Positions 27,444 to 36,370 are shown, numbered from the stretch's first letter. The stretch is 64,000 nucleotides of DNA from Microbacterium algeriense (GCF_008868005.1 NZ_WAAO01000003.1:558001-622000), one strand, 5' to 3'. Numbers and translations: made by a program. The notes: generated by a model not told the origin, from the sequence alone.

Positions 27444-28681
27444 TTGTCGCCCGTCGCGGCGAGCAGGTACCAGGCCGTCGCGCCGGTGTGCAGGCTCGCG
27501 TAGTAGAGGTCGCCGAAACCGGAGTCGAGCCCGTCGTTCGAGGTCGCGACGATGCCCTTGCCGTCACCGTTCGGGGCATCCCGCTGCGCCAGGCGGATGC
27601 TGCTCAGCAGGGTGTCCACCGCCGCGGCGTCGCCCGGTGCGTCGCGCAGCCCCAGCGCGAGCGCGAGGTGTCCACCGCCTTCGAACCACGCCTTCGACAC
27701 GTCGACCTCGCTGATCGATGGGCCCGTGTACGGGCCGTCGGTCGCCATCAGATGGGCGAGCGTCCAATCCAGGGCCGTTCCGTAGCGCGGGTCACCCGTG
27801 GCGAGCGAACTCCACGTCTGGGCATCCAGCGGGATGGGACGCGTGTTGATCGTGGAGCCGTCGAGGCCGGTGCCGGTGTTCACATGTCCGTCCGCGTGCT
27901 GCATCGCCGCGACGAACTCTGCAGCGACAGCCGCCCGATCGGTCCACACAGGGTCGCCGGTGAGCTGGCCGAGCTGGGTGAAGAAACCGGCGATATCGCT
28001 GTTGTGCTCGGTGGACTTCCACGTCAGAGAGGTGCCGTCCTCGAGCTGGCCGCCGGTGTATCCGTAAGGCGCACGGGCCATGTCGGCGGTGTTGTCCTGG
28101 ATCCACCGGCCGACGCGGAGCGCGCCGTCGAGGTAGCGCTCGTCTCCGGTGACATGCGCGAGCCGCGCCAGCGCCATGCCCACCCAGGCCTGGTTGCCGG
28201 TGAAGGTGCCGGGTCCGGTGATCTCCACCCGCCCCTGCCGGATGCCGTGGGGCTCGTACGACGCCCGGGTGCGGCCGTCTCCGATCGGGTCGTTCTCCTG
28301 CACGAACAACAGGGTGTCGCCGATCGCGCGAGCCCGACGGAGATCGTCCGGCAGCCCACGGGCCGTGTACGCGATCACGACGAGGGCGTCGTCGTAGACG
28401 AAGGACGGCGTGAAGTCCCAGGTCGGGGTGGTGAAGAAACCGCCCTGGTAGCTGCGCGGCAGGCAGTGTCCTTCGCCGTCGCAGAACTCGTCGACACGCG
28501 CGTCCAGGAACTCGTACGCCAGCGCGACCGAGGCGGCAGGGTCGGTCACCGGGTCCGCCGGAGTCTCGTCCCGCGCCGCGAACGCATCCGACACGGCCGG
28601 AGCCGCGCCGACGAGCACGGCGCCGACCACGAGTGCGGCGACGGCGGCCCAGGGTGCGCAACGGCGGACAGAACCGGACAT
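27413..28681 (-). CDS. Secreted six-hairpin glycosidase-like protein
   Basis: A 422-aa exported protein. The signal peptide has a double Arg near the N-terminus (SVRRCAPWAAVAAL, then a hydrophobic run to about residue 35), then an alpha/alpha-toroid fold. Visible motifs are RSYQGGFFTTPTWDFTPSFVYDDAL, split by a His/Trp-rich later part including YGYTGGQLEDG and KSTEHNSDIAGFF. Similar proteins are annotated only as six-hairpin glycosidase-like. ATG 28681 is supported by GAGAGG at good spacing. The polysaccharide substrate is unknown. Its C-terminus lies in the 42-bp repeat. Confidence 0.8.
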   Translation of the reverse strand: MSGSVRRCAPWAAVAALVVGAVLVGAAPAVSDAFAARDETPADPVTDPAASVALAYEFLDARVDEFCDGEGHCLPRSYQGGFFTTPTWDFTPSFVYDDALVVIAYTARGLPDDLRRARAIGDTLLFVQENDPIGDGRTRASYEPHGIRQGRVEITGPGTFTGNQAWVGMALARLAHVTGDERYLDGALRVGRWIQDNTADMARAPYGYTGGQLEDGTSLTWKSTEHNSDIAGFFTQLGQLTGDPVWTDRAAVAAEFVAAMQHADGHVNTGTGLDGSTINTRPIPLDAQTWSSLATGDPRYGTALDWTLAHLMATDGPYTGPSISEVDVSKAWFEGGGHLALALGLRDAPGDAAAVDTLLSSIRLAQRDAPNGDGKGIVATSNDGLDSGFGDLYYASLHTGATAWYLLAATGDNPFRLPVGRA

Positions 28682-28920
28682 CGGGACCTCTCGGACGGAA
28701 GACCCCCGGGGGGACATGCCGCGAGCGACACGGGGGGATGTGGGAAGCCTGTCATCACAGGGGGCGGCCGGTGAAGTGTCTTTCGGCCAGACTTCGCCGC
28801 GGGATGTCGATGCGCGCCCGCGCGTAGCAAAGCGCTGCGGAGCGTGCAAGGCGTTTGTCTCGGCGTCGGGCGGCGCGCACGATGGTCATCCCGTCCCCGA
28901 CCTCCCGGAAAGGACTCCCC

Positions 28921-29817
28921 ATGTCCCGTGACCAGTACACCTTCACCGACCCGACCGCGCTGTATGCCGACATCGAGCCGCAGAAGCAGCACATGCCGGA
29001 GCCGGGCCTCGATGCCGACCTGACCCCGCAGGCCGACCTCGGCGAGGAAACCTACCGCGGCACCGGACGCCTGACCGGGCGCAAGGCGCTCATCACCGGC
29101 GGCGACTCCGGCATCGGCGCGGCCACAGCGATCGCCTTCGCGCGCGAGGGCGCCGACGTCGCGATCTCCTACCTCCCCGAGGAGGAGCAGGATGCGAGCC
29201 GCATCGCCGACATCCTCCGCGACGCCGGCGTGACGGTCGCCGCGATCCCCGGGGATCTGCGCGACCCCGAGTACTGCCGCACTCTCGTCGCCGAGACGGT
29301 CGGCGCTCTCGGAGGCCTCGACATCGTCGTGAACAACGGCGGCAAGCAGGTCTTCCAGGAGTCGCTCACCGACATCACCGACGAGCAGTTCGACGACACG
29401 TTCAAGACCAACGTCTACGCCATGTTCTGGGTCACCAAGGCCGCACTGCCGCACCTGTCCCCCGGGTCGACCATCATCAACACGACGTCGATCCAGGCGT
29501 ACTCCCCCTCGGACATCCTCGTCGACTACGCCTCGACGAAGGCGACCATCAACGCCTTCACGAAAGGCCTCGCGCAGCAACTCGCCCCGAAGGGCATCCG
29601 CGTGAACGCGGTCGCGCCGGGGCCGATCTGGACGCCTCTGCAGCCCAGTGACGGTCAGCCGCAGGAGAAGATCGCCGAGTTCGGCAAGGACACGCCGCTC
29701 GGTCGCATGGGTCAGCCGGCCGAACTCGCCCCCGCCTACGTCTTCCTCGCCTCCGCGGAGTCGAGCTACGTCGCCGGCGAGACGCTGAACGTGAACGGCG
29801 GCATGCCGACCCCGTGA
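28921..29817 (+). CDS. SDR-family oxidoreductase (YghA/GspA39 type)
   Basis: A 298-aa NAD(P)-dependent short-chain dehydrogenase of the longer stress-associated type. The N-terminal 45-residue extension (PQKQHMPEPGLDADLTP) precedes the Rossmann motif TGGDSGIGAATA, the NNGG motif, and the catalytic Ser (NTTSIQAY), Tyr and Lys (YASTKA). It ends with NVNGGMPTP, typical for the subgroup. Start ATG 28921 follows GGAAAGGA. Often annotated as aldehyde or general-stress reductase; the substrate is not known. Confidence 0.92.
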   Translation: MSRDQYTFTDPTALYADIEPQKQHMPEPGLDADLTPQADLGEETYRGTGRLTGRKALITGGDSGIGAATAIAFAREGADVAISYLPEEEQDASRIADILRDAGVTVAAIPGDLRDPEYCRTLVAETVGALGGLDIVVNNGGKQVFQESLTDITDEQFDDTFKTNVYAMFWVTKAALPHLSPGSTIINTTSIQAYSPSDILVDYASTKATINAFTKGLAQQLAPKGIRVNAVAPGPIWTPLQPSDGQPQEKIAEFGKDTPLGRMGQPAELAPAYVFLASAESSYVAGETLNVNGGMPTP

Positions 29818-29820
29818 GTC

Positions 29821-29866
29821 CTGATCGGCGTCAGGCCGCGAGCGCGGGCGGCCAGACGCCGATCAG
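29821..29866 (+). terminator. 12-bp hairpin after the SDR gene
   Basis: CTGATCGGCGTC at 29821-29832 pairs perfectly with GACGCCGATCAG at 29855-29866, 4 bp after the SDR stop. The 22-nt loop is GC-rich and no T-run follows. Confidence 0.7.
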
Positions 29867-29945
29867 CACCGCCATCACGAGGACCGTGACGCCCGCGTCG
29901 GCCGTGACGGCGACCGAACCGATTCGATACGCGCTCTGGCAGGAA

Positions 29946-29959
29946 TGTAAGCGTTTGCA
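29946..29959. promoter_or_regulatory. LacI-type operator upstream of the GH13 gene
   Basis: TGTAAGCGTTTGCA fits the general LacI/CcpA pattern TGNAANCGNTTNCA. A -10-like TAGCCT follows at 29961-29966, placing the start of transcription at or near the GH13 ATG, so a leaderless mRNA is possible. The likely ligand protein is the LacI encoded at 31728. Confidence 0.7.
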
Positions 29960-29973
29960 GTAGCCTGATTCGC

Positions 29974-31635
29974 ATGGCACAGCTTGAGCAGATCGCAGCC
30001 CCCGGTTCCGAGTGGTGGCGCAGCGCCGTCATCTACCAGATCTACCCCCGCTCCTTCGCGGACGCGTCGGGCGACGGCATCGGCGACCTCCCGGGGATCA
30101 CGAGCCGCCTGGACTCCCTGCAGGAGCTGGGCGTCGACGCGATCTGGCTCAGCCCGTTCATGACGAGCCCGCAGCGCGACGCCGGCTACGACGTGGCCGA
30201 CTACCGCGACGTCGACCCGCTGTTCGGCACGCTCGCCGACTTCGACCTCATGCTCGCCGAGGCCCACGCCCGCGACATCCGCGTGATCGTCGACCTCGTC
30301 CCGAACCACTCGTCCGACCAGCACCCCTGGTTCCAGGAGGCCCTCAAGGCTGCACCGGGGAGCCCGGAGCGCGCGCGCTACATCTTCCGCGACGGCCGCG
30401 GCGAGAACGGCGAACTGCCTCCGAACAACTGGGAGTCCGTGTTCGGCGGCGGCATGTGGCAGCGCGTGACCGAGGCCGACGGCACGCCCGGCCAGTGGTA
30501 CCTGCACATCTTCGACGCCACCCAGCCCGACTTCGACTGGAACAACGAGGAGGTGCAGGAGGAGTTCCGCTCCATCCTGCGCTTCTGGCTCGACCGCGGT
30601 GTCGACGGCTTCCGGGTCGACGTCGCCCACGGCATGATCAAGACCGAGGGCCTGCCCGACTACACCCCGCCGACCGACGCCGACTCGATGGGCGGCGGCG
30701 AGTCGAACGTGCCGTACTGGGGCCAGGACGGCGTGCACGAGATCTACCGCGACTGGCACCGGGTGCTGGCCGAGTACGACGGCGACCGCGCCCTCTGCGG
30801 CGAGGCCTGGATGCCCACCCTCAAGCAGACCGCGCTGTGGGTGCGTCCGGACGAGATGCACCAGACGTTCAACTTCCCCTACCTCATGACGGAGTGGGAC
30901 GCGAAGGCCCTCGGCGACGTGATCCGCGAGTCGCTGGACGAGTTCGGCGCCGTCGGAGCCCCGAGCACGTGGGTGCTGTCGAACCACGACGTGGTGCGCC
31001 ACGCGACCCGCCTCGCCCTCACCTCCGAGAACCCGCAGGGCGAGGGCATCGGCCCGAACACCCCGGACAAGCCGGACACCGTGATCGGACTGGCCCGCGC
31101 CCGTGCAGCCACCACGCTGATGCTCGCGCTTCCCGGTTCGGCCTACCTCTACCAGGGCGAGGAGCTCGGACTGCCGGAGGCCATGGAGATCCCGGACGAG
31201 TTCCGTCAGGATCCGACCTGGTTCCGCACGAACGGCAAGCGCTACGGACGCGACGGCTGCCGCGTGCCGCTGCCGTGGGAGGCCGAGGCTCCGGCCTTCG
31301 GGTTCAACGACACCGGGCTGTCGTGGCTGCCCCAGCCGGCGGACTGGGCGGGCTACGCGCGGGACGTCGAGGAGGTCGACCCCGCGTCCACGCTCGCCCT
31401 GTACAAGCGGCTCCTCGCCGGTCGCCGCGAGTACGGCTTCGGCGCGGGCTCGCTGGTCTGGGAGGATGCCGGTCCCGACACGGTGGCGTTCCGCCGCGGC
31501 GACGTCCACGTGATCGCGAACCTCGGCACCGCGCCGGTCGAGCTGCCCGCGGACGCCCTCGTGATCCTGCAGAGCCAGCCCTTCGACGGTGCAGCCCTCC
31601 CCGTCGACACGGCTGTCTGGTACACCACCGCCTGA
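29974..31635 (+). CDS. GH13 alpha-glucosidase / oligo-1,6-glucosidase
   Basis: A 553-aa cytosolic family 13 hydrolase acting on short alpha-glucosides such as maltose, isomaltose, sucrose or trehalose-like sugars. The barrel begins WWRSAVIYQIYPRSF, with DGIGDLPGI in domain B geometry. The nucleophile is Asp216 in GFRVDVAHG, the acid/base is Glu277 in CGEAW, and the third carboxylate is Asp339 in SNHD. No signal peptide. The following gene is a LacI regulator in the same direction. Alpha-1,4 versus alpha-1,6 specificity cannot be settled by eye. Confidence 0.94.
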   Translation: MAQLEQIAAPGSEWWRSAVIYQIYPRSFADASGDGIGDLPGITSRLDSLQELGVDAIWLSPFMTSPQRDAGYDVADYRDVDPLFGTLADFDLMLAEAHARDIRVIVDLVPNHSSDQHPWFQEALKAAPGSPERARYIFRDGRGENGELPPNNWESVFGGGMWQRVTEADGTPGQWYLHIFDATQPDFDWNNEEVQEEFRSILRFWLDRGVDGFRVDVAHGMIKTEGLPDYTPPTDADSMGGGESNVPYWGQDGVHEIYRDWHRVLAEYDGDRALCGEAWMPTLKQTALWVRPDEMHQTFNFPYLMTEWDAKALGDVIRESLDEFGAVGAPSTWVLSNHDVVRHATRLALTSENPQGEGIGPNTPDKPDTVIGLARARAATTLMLALPGSAYLYQGEELGLPEAMEIPDEFRQDPTWFRTNGKRYGRDGCRVPLPWEAEAPAFGFNDTGLSWLPQPADWAGYARDVEEVDPASTLALYKRLLAGRREYGFGAGSLVWEDAGPDTVAFRRGDVHVIANLGTAPVELPADALVILQSQPFDGAALPVDTAVWYTTA

Positions 31636-31645
31636 TACATCCCAC

Positions 31646-31709
31646 CCGCTCCCGTCGCACTTTCTGTCGCTCTCAGCCTCCGCAGGCGACACGAAGGCGA
31701 CGGGAGCGG
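31646..31709 (+). terminator. Imperfect hairpin between GH13 and lacI-type genes
   Basis: Arm 31646-31670 (core CCCGTCGCACTTTCTGTCGC) pairs with 31686-31709 (ends GGCGACGGGAGCGG) with two or three mismatches. The arm sequence is nearly that of the hairpin at 23414. It lies 10 bp after the GH13 stop. Confidence 0.65.
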
Positions 31710-31727
31710 ACCAGAACGAAGGAACCC

Positions 31728-32735
31728 ATGGCGAGCATCGATGAGGTCGCCCGGCTCGCCGGGGTCTCCACCGCCACCGTCTCGCGCGCGCTGAGCGGAC
31801 GAGGCCACGTGTCCGAGTCCGCCAAGGAACGGGTGCAGGCCGCGGCGCAGTCGCTCGGCTACGTGGTGTCGTCGCGGGCGTCGAGTCTCGCGTCCGGCCG
31901 CACCCGCAACGTGGGAGTGGTCGTTCCCTTCCTCGACCGCTGGTTCTTCAGCACCGTGCTGTCGGGGGTCTCGTCCGCTCTGATGCGCGCCGGCTACGAC
32001 ATCACGCTCTACAACATCACCGCCGACAAGGACGTGCGTCGCCACGTGTTCGACACGTTCCTGCGGCGGCAGCGCGTGGATGCGGTCATCGCCGTGTCTA
32101 TCGAGCTCGACGACGAGGAGACGCAGCATCTGCTGGAGCTCGGGCTCCCCGTGATCGCGATCGGCGGCCCCAACCCCAAGCTCGACACCCTCACGGTCGA
32201 CGACGTCGCCGTCGCCCAGCTCGCGACCGAGCACCTGATCGGACTCGGGCACACCGACATCGCGCACATCGGCGCGAACCCCGAGTTCGACATCGACTTC
32301 CACATCCCCACCAACCGGCGGCTCGGGTTCGAGAAAGCGCTCGCGAAGGCGGGGCTCCCCCTGAACCACGCCTTCCTCGAGCCCGCGGACTTCACGGTCG
32401 AAGGCGGCTACCGCGCGGCGAAGCAGCTGCTCGGGCGACCGGGCCCCCGCCCGACCGCCGTGTTCGCCGCGTCGGACGAGATGGCCATCGGCGCTCTGCT
32501 GGCGGCCCGCGATCTCGGCTTCAGCGTGCCGGAGGAGCTGTCGATCGTCGGCATCGACGGCCATGAGCTCGGCGAGTTCTTCCGCCTCACGACCGTCGAC
32601 CAGTTCCCCCTCGGCCAGGGCGAGCGGGCCGCCGACGCCGTGCTGGCGAAGCTCACCACCCCGGACGCCGTGCACATCCCGTCGGCGCTGCCGTTCGAGC
32701 TGAACGTGCGCGGCACCACGGCGCGGCTCGTCTGA
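31728..32735 (+). CDS. LacI-family transcriptional regulator
   Basis: A 335-aa sugar-responsive repressor. The helix-turn-helix SIDEVARLAGVSTATVSRAL is followed by the hinge YVVSSRASSLASGR and a periplasmic-binding-like effector domain with VFAASDEMAIGALL and SIVGIDGHEL. ATG 31728 follows AAGGAA. Context makes it the likely regulator of the GH13 gene through the operator at 29946. MalR-like function is inferred. Confidence 0.92.
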   Translation: MASIDEVARLAGVSTATVSRALSGRGHVSESAKERVQAAAQSLGYVVSSRASSLASGRTRNVGVVVPFLDRWFFSTVLSGVSSALMRAGYDITLYNITADKDVRRHVFDTFLRRQRVDAVIAVSIELDDEETQHLLELGLPVIAIGGPNPKLDTLTVDDVAVAQLATEHLIGLGHTDIAHIGANPEFDIDFHIPTNRRLGFEKALAKAGLPLNHAFLEPADFTVEGGYRAAKQLLGRPGPRPTAVFAASDEMAIGALLAARDLGFSVPEELSIVGIDGHELGEFFRLTTVDQFPLGQGERAADAVLAKLTTPDAVHIPSALPFELNVRGTTARLV

Positions 32736-32747
32736 CCGGGGGTCCTC

Positions 32748-34391
32748 TCAGCGGGACGCCCCGGTCGCATCGCACCAGGTACGGTAGCCGCCGTCGAGGT
32801 TGCGCACCTCTCGGCCGTGCTGGAGGAGCAGTCGCGTGGCGACGTGTCCGCGCAGCCCGACCTGGCAGTGCACCACGAGCGGCCCGGCGGGAAGCTCGTC
32901 GATCCGCTCCCGCAGCTCATCCAGCGGAATGCTGCGTGCACCGGGGATCGCCCCGGCCGCGAACTCCGCGGGCGAGCGGACGTCGATCAGCGTCGCCCCG
33001 GCGGCGACGGCGTCGTCGAGCTCGTGCCACTGCAGCGAGGGCGTGGTGCCGGTGCGGGTGTTCTCCGCCACGGAGCCGAGGATGTTCACGGCGTCCTTGG
33101 CCGAGCCGAACTGCGGGGCGTAAGCCAGTTCGAGGTGCGCGAGCTCTGCAGCGGGCAGTCCCGCCTGCATCGCGGTCGCCACGACGTCGACGCGCTTGTC
33201 CACACCGTCGCGTCCGACGATCTGCACGCCCAGGATGCGGTCGGACGCCGGGTCGGCGAGTAGCTTCATCGACAGCGTCTCGGCCCCGGGATAGTAGCCG
33301 GCGTGCGACGCAGGGTGCGCGTGCACCGCGTAGAAGTCACGCCCCGCGGCGCGGAGCTGCTTCTCGCTCCACCCCGCCTTCGCCGCCGCCACGCCGAAGA
33401 CCTGCACGATGCCCGTCCCGACGGCGGGCCGGGCGGCCTCCTGCCGCCCGGCGATCACGTCGGCGACCAGGCGTCCGTGGCGGTTCGCCAGACCGGCCAT
33501 GGTGATCAGCGCTTCGCCTCCTCCGATCAGATCCTGCTTCTCGACGCCGTCGCCCACCGCGAACACGTCGGGCGCGCTGGTCCGGCACGATGCGTCGACG
33601 GCGATTCCGCCGGTCGCACCGATGCGGATCCCGGCCGCCGACGCCAGCCCGACCTCCGGGATGACTCCGGACGCGTCGACGATGAACTCGGCCGGCACGA
33701 CCGATCCATCGCTCAGGGTGACGCCGGTCGCAGCGACCTCCTGCACGCGGACGCCGAGGCGCACGTCGACGCCGTGTGCGCGCACCTCCGCGAGGATGGG
33801 GGCGGCCATCTCCACGTCGAGCGGGGCGAGCAGCTGCTCCCCGCGCTGCACGAGCGTGACGGACGCGCCGCGGGCCACGAGGTTCTCGACCGCTTCCAGT
33901 CCGGTGTATCCGCCTCCGACGACCACGACGGGAAGCCCCGGACGGGTGAGCGCGGCCTCGATCACGTCGGCGTCCTCGACCGTGCGCAGACTGCGGGTGG
34001 GCGTGACCGCGTCCGGCTCGTCCCGGCGGGGGCGTGCGCCCGTGGCCAGGATCAGCCGGTCGTACGGCTGCGTGATCCGACGACCGCTCCCGTGGTCGAC
34101 GACCTCGACCACCTTGGCCGTCGTGTCGATGCGCTCGACCTCGTGTCGCACGCGCACGTCGAGCCGGAAGCGCCGGTGCAGTGAGGCGGGCGTCTGCAGC
34201 AGCAGGGCCTGACGGTCCTCGATGACGCCACCCACGTAGTACGGGAGGCCGCAGTTCGCGTACGAGACCTCGGGGCCGCGCTCGAACACGACGATGTGCG
34301 CGGACTCGTCGAGACGACGCAGCCGTGTCGCGGCGGACATGCCGCCGGCGACACCGCCGACGACCACCACGGTGAGCGGAGCCGCGGTCAT
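32748..34391 (-). CDS. CoA-disulfide reductase with C-terminal rhodanese domain
   Basis: A 547-aa FAD and NAD(P)H-dependent reductase of the CoADR-rhodanese type. FAD-binding VVVVGGVAGGMSAATRLRRL is at the start, the single redox Cys is at residue 47 in SYANCGLPYYVGG, and the second nucleotide site is VVVVGGGYTGLEAVENL. A dimerization domain and a rhodanese domain follow, with active-site Cys about 509 (VVHCQVGLRG). Such enzymes reduce CoA persulfides or polysulfides. ATG 34391 overlaps the stop of the Cys-rich small gene (ATGA). The divergent CsoR-family regulator and operators suggest persulfide-inducible control. Confidence 0.9.
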   Translation of the reverse strand: MTAAPLTVVVVGGVAGGMSAATRLRRLDESAHIVVFERGPEVSYANCGLPYYVGGVIEDRQALLLQTPASLHRRFRLDVRVRHEVERIDTTAKVVEVVDHGSGRRITQPYDRLILATGARPRRDEPDAVTPTRSLRTVEDADVIEAALTRPGLPVVVVGGGYTGLEAVENLVARGASVTLVQRGEQLLAPLDVEMAAPILAEVRAHGVDVRLGVRVQEVAATGVTLSDGSVVPAEFIVDASGVIPEVGLASAAGIRIGATGGIAVDASCRTSAPDVFAVGDGVEKQDLIGGGEALITMAGLANRHGRLVADVIAGRQEAARPAVGTGIVQVFGVAAAKAGWSEKQLRAAGRDFYAVHAHPASHAGYYPGAETLSMKLLADPASDRILGVQIVGRDGVDKRVDVVATAMQAGLPAAELAHLELAYAPQFGSAKDAVNILGSVAENTRTGTTPSLQWHELDDAVAAGATLIDVRSPAEFAAGAIPGARSIPLDELRERIDELPAGPLVVHCQVGLRGHVATRLLLQHGREVRNLDGGYRTWCDATGASR

Positions 34392-34552
34392 CGCTGGAAC
34401 AGCCGGGAGAGGAAGCCTCCCTGGTTCTGCTCCTTCGGATGCCCGGCGCACCACTGGGCCGCCGGGACCGTATGGCGCACGTCGGCGACGTGCTGACCGC
34501 ACCCCGCCCAGGTCGTCTTGCCACAGGTCTTGCATCGGACTGCTCGGCACAT
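34388..34552 (-). CDS. Cys-rich 54-aa protein, possible zinc ribbon
   Basis: A short gene between the operators and the CoADR gene. The 54-residue product has Cys at 2, 7, 10, 18 and 35 and His at 21 and 38, with MCRAVRCKTCGKTTWAGCG at the start and a basic GGFLSRLFQR end. The spacing suggests a metal-binding or thiol-reactive fold. It starts at ATG 34552, right after the divergent operator region, and its stop overlaps the next start as ATGA, so it is the first gene of this operon. I recognise similar small proteins next to actinobacterial CsoR-type genes but know no function. Confidence 0.82.
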   Translation of the reverse strand: MCRAVRCKTCGKTTWAGCGQHVADVRHTVPAAQWCAGHPKEQNQGGFLSRLFQR

Positions 34553-34572
34553 GGATCCGCTCCTTCTCGTCG

Positions 34573-34592
34573 TTATACCCCCCTGGGTATAA
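34573..34592. promoter_or_regulatory. CsoR/CstR-type operator 1
   Basis: TTATACCCCCCTGGGTATAA is a perfect 8-4-8 palindrome with the G/C tract and flanking TATA-like ends known for CsoR-family sites. It lies 20 bp from the Cys-rich gene start. Confidence 0.85.
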
Positions 34593-34599
34593 CGAGACT

Positions 34600-34615
34600 A
34601 TACCCCAGGGGGTAT
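34600..34615. promoter_or_regulatory. CsoR/CstR-type operator 2
   Basis: ATACCCCAGGGGGTAT, palindromic ATACCC-N4-GGGTAT, is about 25 bp centre to centre from operator 1 and 33 bp upstream of the regulator's ATG. The pair covers both divergent promoters. Confidence 0.85.
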
Positions 34616-34648
34616 GATGGTCCGCACAGCCGACCCTCAGGGAGTGCC

Positions 34649-34924
34649 ATGTCATCCACCGACGCCGAGACGCAGCGCAAGATCGCCAACCGGCTCAAGC
34701 GCGCCCAGGGACAGCTCGGCGCCGTGATCGCCGCCGTCGAGAACGGGAGCGACTGCCGAGCCGTCGTCACCCAGCTCGCCGCCGTCAGCTCGGCCCTCGA
34801 CAGGGCCGGTTTCCAGATCATCGCGTCCGCGATGAAGGACTGCCTCGTCGAGGCCGAAGGCGAGCCGGGCGCCGACGAGGTGTCGCTCCCGGAACTCGAG
34901 AAGCTCTTCCTCTCGCTCGCCTGA
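34649..34924 (+). CDS. CsoR-family repressor, persulfide-sensor (CstR-like) type
   Basis: The 91-aa all-helical DNA-binding repressor has the family start RKIANRLKRAQGQLGAV. Cys36 and Cys65 are kept at the 29-residue spacing of the family. The position of the copper-ligand His (61 in M. tuberculosis CsoR) is Ala, in SAMKDC. Loss of that His with both Cys retained is the signature of CstR-like proteins, which form disulfide or polysulfide links with sulfane sulfur. The neighbouring CoADR-rhodanese agrees. ATG 34649 follows CAGGGAG. Copper sensing is unlikely. Confidence 0.85.
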   Translation: MSSTDAETQRKIANRLKRAQGQLGAVIAAVENGSDCRAVVTQLAAVSSALDRAGFQIIASAMKDCLVEAEGEPGADEVSLPELEKLFLSLA

Positions 34925-34937
34925 TCCGCGCCCGCGG

Positions 34938-36254
34938 CTACTCCTCGCGCTGGTACACATCGGGGACGCCGTCGCCGTCAGCATCCACGGACTCCTGCGC
35001 CGCGATCGCCCGGTACCGGCGGTTCCGCGCGCCCAGCAGGACCGAGGCGCCGACCGCGGCGAGGACCGAGGCGAGGAGGATGGCGACCTTCGCCGCATCA
35101 TGCTCGAGCCCGCCGGGGAAGCTGAGCTCCGCCACGAGCAGCGAGACCGTGAATCCGATGCCGGCGAGCATGCCGACGCCCACCAGATCGATCCACCGCA
35201 GCCCCCCACCCAATCGACTGCGCGTCGCCTTCGTCGCGATCCAGGTGGCGAGCACGATGCCGACGGGCTTGCCGAGCACCAGACCGCACACGATCGCGAT
35301 CGCCACCGGATGCGACACCGTCTCCACGAAGCCGTCGCCGACCACCGCGACGCCGGCCGCGAAGAACGCGAACACGGGCACCGCGAAACCGGCGGACAGC
35401 GGCCGGAATCGGTGCTCGAACTCCTCGGCGAGACCGGTCCGCTCGACCCCGTCGGCATCCGTCTCCCCGGAGCGGACCGGGATCATGAAGCCGAGCGCGA
35501 CGCCCGCGATCGTCGCATGGATGCCGGATGCGTGCACGAACGCCCACACGACCACGCCGATCGGAAGCAGGATCAGCCAGGCCGCGAAGCGGTTGCGCGC
35601 GAAGAACCCCTGCCGCATCTGGGCCAGCGCCGCGTAGAGGGCGAGACCCAGGATCGCGGCGGGGAGCGGCATCGGGTTCAGGTCGTCGGTGTAGAAGATC
35701 GCGATGATGCCGATCGCGATGAGGTCGTCCACCACCGCCAACGTCAGCAGGAACAGGCGCAGTCGCGCGGGCAGGTGCGAGCCGATGATCGCGAGCACGG
35801 CGACGGCGAACGCGATGTCCGTCGCCGTCGGCACCGCCCAGCCGCGCAGCAGCTCGGGGTCCGGCCCGATGACCAGCACGAAGATGGCCGCCGGCACGAC
35901 GACGCCGCCGACCGCCGCGGCCACCGGCACGATCGCGGTTCGCCGGTCGCGCAGGTCGCCGACCACGAACTCGCGCTTGAGCTCGAGGCCGACGAGGAAG
36001 AAGAAGATCGCCAGCAGGCCATCGGCGGCCCAGGCGCCGAGACTGAGGCGCAGATGCCACGGCTCGTAGCCGACCTCGAAGTCGCGGAGCGCGAAGTAGC
36101 TCTCCGCGAGCGGCGAATTCGCCCACACCAGGGCGATCGCGGCCATCACGACGAGGAGGATGCCGCCGACGCTCTCCTTGCGCAGGAGCGTGCCGATACG
36201 GCGGACCTCGCGGTAGCTGCCGCGGGCGGGGAAGGAACGACGGGTGTCTGTCAT
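34938..36254 (-). CDS. nhaA: Na+/H+ antiporter NhaA
   Basis: A 438-aa inner-membrane antiporter that expels Na+ in exchange for protons at alkaline pH. It has about 12 helices, with the ion-site Asp pair in [29 protein letters not shown] upstream and [14 protein letters not shown] early. The start is ATG 36254. The C-terminus carries an extra hydrophilic tail with [11 protein letters not shown], an EF-hand or thrombospondin-type calcium-loop pattern not usual in NhaA. It is 116 bp downstream of sodA on the same strand and may or may not be co-transcribed. Confidence 0.93.
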   Translation of the reverse strand: MTDTRRSFPARGSYREVRRIGTLLRKESVGGILLVVMAAIALVWANSPLAESYFALRDFEVGYEPWHLRLSLGAWAADGLLAIFFFLVGLELKREFVVGDLRDRRTAIVPVAAAVGGVVVPAAIFVLVIGPDPELLRGWAVPTATDIAFAVAVLAIIGSHLPARLRLFLLTLAVVDDLIAIGIIAIFYTDDLNPMPLPAAILGLALYAALAQMRQGFFARNRFAAWLILLPIGVVVWAFVHASGIHATIAGVALGFMIPVRSGETDADGVERTGLAEEFEHRFRPLSAGFAVPVFAFFAAGVAVVGDGFVETVSHPVAIAIVCGLVLGKPVGIVLATWIATKATRSRLGGGLRWIDLVGVGMLAGIGFTVSLLVAELSFPGGLEHDAAKVAILLASVLAAVGASVLLGARNRRYRAIAAQESVDADGDGVPDVYQREE

Positions 36255-36370
36255 GGGAGCTCCGAGGTGTCGACGAACATGGTGTCGACCAGGCTTCCCG
36301 ACGCTCCTTCCTCCACCCTAGACGGTCACGCCGGTGCGTGCCTGAGCGGACGCGGTGCACCCCGGCAGGA

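Noticed and set aside
34649..34924. CsoR as a copper sensor
   Set aside because: The conserved His between the two Cys is replaced by Ala, and no copper ATPase or chaperone gene is adjacent.
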